Assembly (NCBI GenBank): GCA_002716045.1
Contig: PAZC01000039.1
Span: 29,777-88,587, forward strand
DNA from: Opitutia bacterium
GTDB taxonomy: Bacteria; Verrucomicrobiota; Verrucomicrobiia; Opitutales; Seribacteraceae
Reading direction: 5' to 3'
Length of the DNA stretch: 58,811 nucleotides
Part shown: in pieces, positions 52,901 through 58,811 of the stretch
Layout of the letters: the number at the start of each line of letters is the position of its first letter
Position numbering within the stretch: the first letter of the stretch is position 1
Program-made: the position numbers and the translations under genes
The notes under the pieces: model-generated
Databases searched by the model: none
Seen by the model: the letters and a program-made list of their open reading frames with translations, nothing else
Told to the model about the DNA's origin: nothing

Positions 52901-55900
52901 ACGGATTGGCACGAATGGCGAAGTACAATTGATACAACAAACCTTGGTTCAAATTCTCAGTAATTCGAATACCTTGGACGGAGAGACACTCACCATTTCG
53001 GACGGCACCAATACCGTTGTTTTCGAACTGGACAACAATGGAGCACAAGCAATTGCCGGGAGCACATTGGTTACAGTTGGAACGGGCGGTGTTACCACCT
53101 CCACCGTAACACAGGTTCGTGATGCCCTTGAATCAAATGCAGGCCTGTCCGGCTTGACGAATGTCACTTTTGCCAACTCCGGAACAGATGGGTTTGCTAT
53201 ATTTGCGGCGCATGGGTCAGTTGTTTCCAGTGAACCCTCCCTCGTGGCTACCTTGCCCCAAAGTAATCTAATCACTCAAGGTAGTGGCTACACCCAAACC
53301 TCTTTGGCTATTGGTCCTGATGGGATTATTTACGGTTATTCCGAAATAGATAAGGATGATTTCTCTCCTGATTCGGAAAGTTCGGATGTATATCTTTTCG
53401 ATTTCGACTCGAATCGCTCGGAACGAGTGTCTGTTAATCGCTTCGGTTACTCAGTCGCGGCTTTTGCCAATACCGCCATGCCATCTAGCCGAAACGGCGC
53501 TATCAGCGCAGATGGACGCTTCGTCGCCTTCAGTTCCGATGCAGACGGTGCCGGTGGCCTGATCTTTGGCACAAACAATCAAGCAGCCCAAGCTCAGGAC
53601 ACCAATGGTTTCCGCGATGTTTTCCTATATGATCGCAAAACCATCTACTTGCCGGAATATCCCGAGCACAACGCCACCCTTTTGTTCCCTATGCCGGGTA
53701 TCGATCATACTTTTTCGCTGAACAACGCAGTCCCCGTCGCGGTCGAAGTGGAAATTGGCGAAGGCTCAATCTCCCGCGTGGACTTATATGTTAACAATGC
53801 CTTGGATGCTACCCTGACCACACCTTCGATTACCGACAGTAATAGATATGTGTTCTCTTGGACACCGTCTCTTCCCGGAGAGTATCGCCTTACGGTGGCC
53901 GCCACTGATCAACTTGGTGAACAATCCGCTTTTTCTCCCGAAGCCATTATAACAGTGCCTCCTTTTCAGGGCTCTTTTTCTCCCACTGCCTCCATTACCT
54001 ACCCTCAAGCCAACAACCAGTTCACTTCGGCCTCCAATGTCCATATGAGCGCAGCAGCCTCCGACACCGACGGCAATCTCGTTGGAACACGTTTTTACGT
54101 GAATGGAGCCAACGCAATGTTTCAATTTCGATATCTTCCCACTGATGCAGATGCCGTCACCTTGTCCGTGACAGATGGAGCCGCTGATTCCAATGTCACA
54201 AGAACCTTCGAATTTACCAGCGACACAATTATTAACGCCGACGTTTGGGTACCCATAGGCGCGACCATCGAGGCCACCCGGGACAATCTAATCTCCGCTA
54301 TTAAAACGGAATTCACGGACAGCAGTATTCCCAATCCCAGCAAGATGATAATTACGGACTATGGGACAGACACCGTCCACTTTGGCTTTATTGATCATAA
54401 TGCAACATCGGGAGGAGCAGTCAGCAGTTCTTCCGATTCCATTGTCCTTGGCCAAACTTTTTCCGAAGTTCCCAGAGAATCGGCCTACAGCCCATCCGCT
54501 TACCCTTTTGGCAAGTCTTGGGAGCCTGGACTGACTGGTGTTTATACAATTGTTGCAGTTACTCGTGACGACACTGCCAATTACGTTTCTTCTTCCTCTG
54601 TTACAGTTACTGCAACGATCGGGCAAAATCCACCTACCAACGTTACGTTGTTTCAACTAGACTCATCCTATGAGTTGGGTGAAACGGTTTTTCTGCAAGT
54701 TAATACTGCATCTGATGACGGGGTACTCCAATCAGCGAGCTTCTTTGTGAATGGAAACCTTGTCCATACTGACACAGATTCCCCATATTACTTCGATCAA
54801 TGGACCCCCACTGCCGCTGGACGCTACGAAGTCCATGCCATGGTCCTCGATGACGAAGGCAATTATGGAATAACCCCCGTCAGTACTGTAGACATTCTCT
54901 TTTCCGGTGCCCCCACTTTGGCGATTACTGGTCCTGGCCGACCGCTTAGCGGAACTATTTCTGGCTCAGTAACCATCAACTCGACTTCACCAAACTCCAA
55001 GCGCCTTCGAAGGTCCACCGTTAAAACCTACGTTACAGTCGAAGGCACAGGAACCTCTTTCGACACCGAACTAGTCGTAGGTCAATACGTCAAATTCATC
55101 TCGGGTGATCAGCAAAGCAGCGCTTACAAGGTATCCAGTATCACTGATGCCGACACCCTAATCCTCGAATTGGCGGATTCGACAACCCTTTCAACTGCCG
55201 ACCAAGCCATCTTGTCAACGGGTGGAGCCACCATTGAGGTAGTGGAGACGCTCAGGGCTGGATCATGGATACATCTTACCGCTGATGCCATTGAGGAGGG
55301 TAGTTCCGTCCAGAGCATGCAGTTCTTGATCAACGGACATTCCGTCGCAACCGATACGACTTGGCCTTTTAGCACGGATTTTATTCCCGATGCCGCTGGC
55401 AATTATGTCATGCGAGCCATCGCAACGGACGACAAGGGCAACCAAAGCATCGTGGAAAAAATACTTGTCGTGGAAGCTCAAATAGGAGAAGTACCCGACG
55501 GTACCTTCGGTTTGCATCCCACTTCCATCACCGATGTTAGTCGTGGCTCAAAACTTCTCGCTGCACCGAAGTTTCAGGATTCGGATGGGTCGATTTCAAG
55601 GGTGGAATTCTATCTTAATGGCAAACTTATCCGCATCGATGACAAGGAGCCTTTTTATTGTGTTTTCACTCCCGAATCCAGTGCCCCTATTTTGGATTCA
55701 GCAACTGGCTTGGCGGTGACTAATCGTCAATGGGAACTTACCATGGTAGGCATCGACAACGACGAAAACCGCATTTCCTTGTCCTCTAGCGGAACCGTTG
55801 CGGGGGCAGCCACGATGCCATCAATAGCGATCACTCTTCCATCGGCTTCCACTAAGGCTATAGATGGTGAAGAGATAGAGATTATTGTTGAAGTAAAGGG

Positions 55901-57581
55901 AACTAATACAGCTCAGCTCGGGTTACAGCAAACGACTACTTCAGACACCAATGGAACGGTGCTTCTTTTTGCCAATGGCCAAGAAATAGGCACGGTTCCG
56001 GAACTAGGAACGGGATCTGGCATTTTCACCTATAAATGGACGGTTCAAGAAGCCTTTGCAACGAGTGATCAGAAAGTTGATATCGTGGCCATTGCATCTC
56101 TCCCCGATACCACCGTCAACACGGCTACCGTGAGGCCCGTTATAGTTGCTGATCCCGTTACCATCGAGGTGCGAAAGCGCGACCCCATCAATGATCAGCA
56201 TGCGGCTGTTGTCCAAGCTTATCAGGATTTACTGTTCCACACTCCCAGTGATAACGAAGTAGAAGCTATCTTGGCCTCCATTCTCGAAGGCAAGACCACT
56301 TATGTTAAATGGGTCGCTTCACTGACCGAACTAGGTGGATTTCAAGACATCGTAGACGCTCTCTCGGCGCATTACGTGACAGTTGGAACTTGGCCTAGCT
56401 TCCTTGATGTTCGTGATGCCTTGGTGACCTACTCACTAATCCCAAATTATGGTACCGATGGCAGTCCGGATGCCGACGGTGATGGATATTCGGAAAACCA
56501 GGAGACCGCAAATGGAACTTTGGATACCGATGCAAGTTTCTTTCCCAGCAATCAGTTTCGCGTTAACAACTACATCGACGAATTGTTCCGCTCTCCTGAA
56601 TTCTTACAACGCCATGGTCTGTTGCCGCAGTTGCAAGGTACAAGTAATACGGAAGACCTTGAATTGAACCGCCGTAACTTTGTTTCCACAATAATAAAAA
56701 ACAAATATGATGGGTACGATGCCACTGTGCAGCAGCGAATTCAGGGATCTTACAGAATGCAGAATTTCGACCCTACTTCCACTGCCTCCCAACAAGAGCA
56801 AATGCAACAACAGATGATGCAGATGGCCATGATGGGTGGTGGCATGGGCATGGGTATGGGTGGATTCGGAGGCATGGGCGGATTCGGAGGCATGGGCGGA
56901 TTTGGGCGACCAGGGAACAACAACAACAACAACAATTGGAACAATTGGTTTGGGAATGGGAACAACAATAATAATAACAATAATAACAATAACAACAACC
57001 AGCCCCAAACCCCTCAGTATAAAAGCGGGATTAGCCCGGTGGTTTTCACGGGATACATGGTGACCGAGGAAAAAATCGACAACCTAGATCTCGTTTGGGG
57101 ATTATCTTCTCGTCGTAAGGATTTCCACACCGCTGCCCTCATGGTCGCTTTGTGGCAGGGCAATCAACCTCAACTTGATCCAACCGAACTGAAGCAATTT
57201 GCCAGCCTGAGCACTGAAAAACAGATCGAGAAAATGATTAGAGATTACCGCTACAGGACCCGCTTTTCCTATGTCTGGAACAATGCGACGACTCCGAACG
57301 AAGACGTGCCTGAATGGAAATTTCTCGATTGGTTTGGCTATTTCAATGATAAAAGTTATCCTTGGACCTTTCACAAGGACCATGGATGGATTTACGTAAG
57401 TAGCACGAGTGACGATGATATGTGGTTTTATGATCCTGGAATCGGAGGTTGGTTATGGACCAACAAGAACATCTATCCCTACATGCGCGACGAAACGCGT
57501 GATTCCTGGATTTATTACAACAAGGAAAGTTCGCCTCGCCAGTTCTACGATTTTTCCAAGCAAGCTTGGGAAACCCGCTGA
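49974..57581 (+). CDS. Giant exported protein with CARDB, beta-propeller and Ig-like domains
   Basis: The frame opens at 49815 (ATGA overlap with the previous stop), but the ATG at 49974 begins a signal peptide (cleavage near LHGQ-D), giving about 2535 residues. I see CARDB-like domains (50430-51150) and PD40/TolB-like propeller blades (51160-51990, 52370-52480 and 53330-53640). GSGY repeats interrupt the propeller (about 52000-52180 and 52520-52860). Several Ig-like modules follow (53690-55800), then a DUF4214-like helical region (56185-56620, weak). A Met/Gly-rich tract and a long Asn run lie at 56780-57010, and the Trp-rich tail ends the protein. It probably sits on the cell surface with the 4123-residue protein. 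If translation starts at 49815, a 53-residue basic extension would precede the signal peptide. Confidence 0.75.
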   Translation: MKILSPQCLISLIRRPANLLSVCFFLGFGSLHGQDVTVAVTSGDTVKVGGDLSYSVTVSTVGGDYGSGELVSVQTEVLAPNGTAIVAFGQVESITAGLSQAAPQTFDYSFTMPYSLASNWVGNWTVRSTVTAGTDADGTNNQGTHLFEMTVPDLRIQTLTIPANRLPGQTVDATVSVVNGGQADMDPTTAIRVDAVLTDDANNVMDTQSVLLPALTQGASANLTLTSLNIPKTAANGTYTISAHVDPDNPDLVEESDETNNISTSTFNIAAASDLDVVKFEGGQGTYRSGDPVHFKLSVINSGDGALLSTDNYNIRVALGHRNDAIGGNDFILRDFTATGNGFGGPLLPGETSTIEWVQRLPNNYFGTYFLLAEANGTLFQTDTSPDEVILPLTSPDISLSSTNTTLLSENPDISGDGRLTAYVSLVNGISDIFVSDKVTGNITTITTGDGHSTAPSISNDGRYVVFASEATNLVPGDTNQFSDVFRYDLVNSETRRLSMATTGGQANGGSFNPDVSQDGQFVVFESQASNLLEGDDTNFASDIFLYSVADGNMTRLSENATTPAAGGNFNSFTPAISSDGKRVVFSSYATNLVDENGDWDFSNDDNNSAADVFLNVINDANASNIGLYRVSRTYSFASYGETNGSSFEPAISGDGTKVAFHSKASNIPSGVGILSFTVTDPGWGYTIPPTVTITDITGAGVSATAQIDANGKLASITVNDPGSNYQAPTVAIVPDPTDTGPVVPATATANLSHPLGDVYRVDLDLLIPYLNNVTGNFSGAIIRASQSPSGVGGNDFSDEPALNKDGSLMVFRSRANNLLPTSITRSDGHVFYNTVTTVATASATLGGELTEIEIANRGSGYIAGFFTIVDTSGRGSGAIASFDVDSAGRISTTTIINPGQNYDPNNTTIAVTNPGSGQGFQAGTIRTNGAVLSVQMANEGLGYPEDPTKPGYPHPDLTFEIGGDGQNALLDHDMIRIGTNGEVQLIQQTLVQILSNSNTLDGETLTISDGTNTVVFELDNNGAQAIAGSTLVTVGTGGVTTSTVTQVRDALESNAGLSGLTNVTFANSGTDGFAIFAAHGSVVSSEPSLVATLPQSNLITQGSGYTQTSLAIGPDGIIYGYSEIDKDDFSPDSESSDVYLFDFDSNRSERVSVNRFGYSVAAFANTAMPSSRNGAISADGRFVAFSSDADGAGGLIFGTNNQAAQAQDTNGFRDVFLYDRKTIYLPEYPEHNATLLFPMPGIDHTFSLNNAVPVAVEVEIGEGSISRVDLYVNNALDATLTTPSITDSNRYVFSWTPSLPGEYRLTVAATDQLGEQSAFSPEAIITVPPFQGSFSPTASITYPQANNQFTSASNVHMSAAASDTDGNLVGTRFYVNGANAMFQFRYLPTDADAVTLSVTDGAADSNVTRTFEFTSDTIINADVWVPIGATIEATRDNLISAIKTEFTDSSIPNPSKMIITDYGTDTVHFGFIDHNATSGGAVSSSSDSIVLGQTFSEVPRESAYSPSAYPFGKSWEPGLTGVYTIVAVTRDDTANYVSSSSVTVTATIGQNPPTNVTLFQLDSSYELGETVFLQVNTASDDGVLQSASFFVNGNLVHTDTDSPYYFDQWTPTAAGRYEVHAMVLDDEGNYGITPVSTVDILFSGAPTLAITGPGRPLSGTISGSVTINSTSPNSKRLRRSTVKTYVTVEGTGTSFDTELVVGQYVKFISGDQQSSAYKVSSITDADTLILELADSTTLSTADQAILSTGGATIEVVETLRAGSWIHLTADAIEEGSSVQSMQFLINGHSVATDTTWPFSTDFIPDAAGNYVMRAIATDDKGNQSIVEKILVVEAQIGEVPDGTFGLHPTSITDVSRGSKLLAAPKFQDSDGSISRVEFYLNGKLIRIDDKEPFYCVFTPESSAPILDSATGLAVTNRQWELTMVGIDNDENRISLSSSGTVAGAATMPSIAITLPSASTKAIDGEEIEIIVEVKGTNTAQLGLQQTTTSDTNGTVLLFANGQEIGTVPELGTGSGIFTYKWTVQEAFATSDQKVDIVAIASLPDTTVNTATVRPVIVADPVTIEVRKRDPINDQHAAVVQAYQDLLFHTPSDNEVEAILASILEGKTTYVKWVASLTELGGFQDIVDALSAHYVTVGTWPSFLDVRDALVTYSLIPNYGTDGSPDADGDGYSENQETANGTLDTDASFFPSNQFRVNNYIDELFRSPEFLQRHGLLPQLQGTSNTEDLELNRRNFVSTIIKNKYDGYDATVQQRIQGSYRMQNFDPTSTASQQEQMQQQMMQMAMMGGGMGMGMGGFGGMGGFGGMGGFGRPGNNNNNNNWNNWFGNGNNNNNNNNNNNNNQPQTPQYKSGISPVVFTGYMVTEEKIDNLDLVWGLSSRRKDFHTAALMVALWQGNQPQLDPTELKQFASLSTEKQIEKMIRDYRYRTRFSYVWNNATTPNEDVPEWKFLDWFGYFNDKSYPWTFHKDHGWIYVSSTSDDDMWFYDPGIGGWLWTNKNIYPYMRDETRDSWIYYNKESSPRQFYDFSKQAWETR
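56862..56903 (+). repeat. Short tandem DNA repeat, 18-base unit
   Basis: The unit GGATTCGGAGGCATGGGC occurs twice exactly (56862-56879 and 56880-56897) with a partial third copy. It encodes GFGGMG repeats. Near-exact DNA identity suggests slippage-driven length variation. Confidence 0.8.
56916..56999 (+). repeat. Asparagine codon runs
   Basis: Seven Asn codons (56916-56936) and thirteen Asn codons (56961-56999) flank a short WNNWFGNG linker. AAC and AAT are mixed, so the run is kept at the protein level and does not come only from recent slippage. Confidence 0.85.
57324..57581 (+). other. Trp-rich C-terminal domain, copy 2
   Basis: The last 85 residues follow the same plan as copy 1: DWFGYF, HGWIYVS, MWFYDPGIGGWLWTN, YPYM, DSWIYY, then RQFYDFSKQAWETR. 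About 33 of 85 aligned positions are identical to copy 1, mostly Trp, Tyr, Gly, Pro and Asp. The domain directly follows a low-complexity linker and short helical region. Confidence 0.85.
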
Positions 57582-57608
57582 CTTTCTCGACGCCGCCTAA
57601 ACGGTCGC

Positions 57609-58751
57609 ATGAGAATCCTCCACGCGATTGATTCCTGCGATCCCACGGCTGGGGGCGTAGTAGAAGCCGTCGTTCGCCTTTCGGAAGCCCTTTGCGAGCA
57701 AGGGATCGCATCAGAAATTCTAAGTGGAGATGACCCTTGCGCACCTTTCTTGGGAAACCGACAAGACAATGTACACGTTCTTGGTCCATCAAGTCGGGGG
57801 AGTTATGGTTTTGCTTCGGCTATGCTACCATGGCTCCGCGAACATGTATGTGATTACGATGCCATCGTGGTTCATGGCCTTTGGCAATATCCCGGTGTGG
57901 CTGTCCACAAAGCCCTTCTGGGAACTGAGGTTCCTTATTACGTTTATCCCCATGGGATGTTGGATCCATGGTTCAAGGCTACCTATCCGTTGAAGCATCT
58001 GAAGAAACTTGTTTTCTGGAAAATTGCCCAATCAAAGATTTTGCGGGATGCCCGCAGTGTTTGCTTCACTACCGAGGACGAGCGACTTCTGGGCCAATCT
58101 ACCTTTAGCCCATACAGTTGCCGGGAAACCGTTGTTGGCTTGGGTTCGGTGGACCCACCTGAGGATTCAGAAAAACAAATGAGGGCCTTTTTTGAACGGT
58201 TTCCCCAAGTCCGTGGTCGCAAGAGTCTTTTGTTTCTCGGTCGCATACATTTCAAGAAAGGTGCGGATCTTCTCTTGAAAGCCTTTGGAGAGATCGCCAC
58301 CAATGAAGATTTCCTTATTTTGGCAGGACCATGCGAAGATGAAGTGCATTCCAGAAAACTTCGAGAAATGGCATCGGGTTTCGAGGATCGGGTGCTTTGG
58401 ACCGGCATGATCGATGGCGATTGTAAATGGGGGGCTTTGCGAATTGCTGAAGCACTGGTGTTGCCATCTCATCAGGAAAACTTCGGCATCGTGGTGGCAG
58501 AAGCGCTCTCCGTGGGCACCCCGGTATTAATTTCCAACAAGGTCAATTTGTGGAGGGAAGTGGAGAAAGATTGCGCCGGATTAGTTGATGCCGATGATCT
58601 CGATGGAACTAGCCGTTTGTTACGGCAGGCAAAGAAAACAGGCTTGGTAGAGGAACGATCGAATGCGCGCGCTTGTTTCAGCAAACGGTTTTCCATTCGC
58701 CAAGGAGCCTCCAACTTACTTGAGTTGATTAAACGAGATGCTAACCTGTAG
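57609..58751 (+). CDS. GT4-family glycosyltransferase
   Basis: The 380-residue cytoplasmic protein has the two Rossmann domains of GT-B glycosyltransferases. The N-terminal half has the GT4 loop DSCDPTAGGVVEAVVRLSEAL. The C-terminal half has LFLGRIHFKKGADLLLKAF and the nucleotide-sugar-binding region SHQENFGIVVAEALSVGTPV, with the EX7E-type glutamates in ENFGIVVAE. It transfers a sugar from a nucleotide donor to an acceptor I cannot name. It starts 27 bases after the second giant gene on the same strand and is probably co-transcribed. Glycosylation of the adhesins or of an exopolysaccharide are both plausible. Confidence 0.9.
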   Translation: MRILHAIDSCDPTAGGVVEAVVRLSEALCEQGIASEILSGDDPCAPFLGNRQDNVHVLGPSSRGSYGFASAMLPWLREHVCDYDAIVVHGLWQYPGVAVHKALLGTEVPYYVYPHGMLDPWFKATYPLKHLKKLVFWKIAQSKILRDARSVCFTTEDERLLGQSTFSPYSCRETVVGLGSVDPPEDSEKQMRAFFERFPQVRGRKSLLFLGRIHFKKGADLLLKAFGEIATNEDFLILAGPCEDEVHSRKLREMASGFEDRVLWTGMIDGDCKWGALRIAEALVLPSHQENFGIVVAEALSVGTPVLISNKVNLWREVEKDCAGLVDADDLDGTSRLLRQAKKTGLVEERSNARACFSKRFSIRQGASNLLELIKRDANL

Positions 58752-58811
58752 TGACTTGATGGACATCCTTGTTGGGCAACGCCAATTTTAGCCTAATTTT
58801 TCCATGCGTAT

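Noticed and set aside
56604-57008. Minus-strand ORF rich in Val, Ile and His
   Set aside because: It arises from the antisense of the Asn and Met/Gly codon runs.
1-58811. tRNA, rRNA, insertion sequences, integrases or attachment sites
   Set aside because: None could be recognised on either strand by eye. A weak tRNA or small RNA could still be missed without a covariance-model search.

Overview
The window reads as chromosomal DNA of a Gram-negative member of the Verrucomicrobiota, most likely a free-living, probably marine, Opitutia/Puniceicoccales-type bacterium. The clearest sign is a run of four coupled genes (28990-37004) with the order and architecture of the Akkermansia Amuc_1101-1100-1099-1098 type IV pilus-like cluster. 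Outer-membrane, periplasmic and exopolysaccharide genes, frequent GTG/TTG starts and very large exported repeat proteins fit the same assignment. This is inferred from gene content; no database search was possible.

Layout. 1-158 is the start of a Gfo/Idh/MocA oxidoreductase that runs off the window. 236-6512 holds a secreted double-thioredoxin protein, a membrane alkaline-phosphatase-superfamily enzyme overlapping a SMUG1-type uracil-DNA glycosylase, and a lysine 2,3-aminomutase. 6557-8638 encodes an exported Ala/Gly quasi-repeat protein. 8735-15276 is an exopolysaccharide locus: O-antigen ligase/polymerase (minus strand), outer-membrane beta-barrel, Wza-like export protein, Wzc-like chain-length regulator/tyrosine kinase and a WcaF-like acetyltransferase. 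15327-17475 has small proteins and a phosphatidylserine synthase. After an AT-rich gap, 17922-26637 forms an amino-sugar group: NagB-PIG-L fusion, NahK-like kinase, UAP-type pyrophosphorylase and phosphosugar mutase, with PolX and an FtsB-like protein between them. 26656-28172 is an AT-rich patch with a degenerate E2-like protein and a NUDIX hydrolase.

28267-37004 is the pilus-like operon: a secreted protein, a PilM-like protein with a membrane segment, two single-pass inner-membrane proteins and a secretin. Directly downstream, 37447-57581 encodes two giant exported proteins (4123 and about 2535 residues), followed after 27 bases by a GT4 glycosyltransferase. The first giant protein combines C-type lectin-like domains, a metzincin protease, a LamG domain, many GSGY-type beta repeats, calcium-binding repeats and Ig-like domains. 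The second combines CARDB-like, beta-propeller and Ig-like domains. They end in the same 85-residue tryptophan-rich domain, about 39% identical by hand alignment.

The strongest candidate for an undescribed system is this secretin, giant adhesin and glycosyltransferase block. The shared C-terminal domain could be a sorting or anchoring tag. The 4123-residue protein also carries about 90 N-x-S/T sites, roughly 62 of which have Asp or Glu two residues before the Asn, the form used by bacterial PglB-type N-glycosylation. Two apparent pseudoenzymes, an E2 with no lipoyl lysine or catalytic His/Asp and a PIG-L domain with lost metal ligands, also deserve a second look. I saw no rRNA, tRNA, CRISPR array, insertion sequence or convincing intrinsic terminator.
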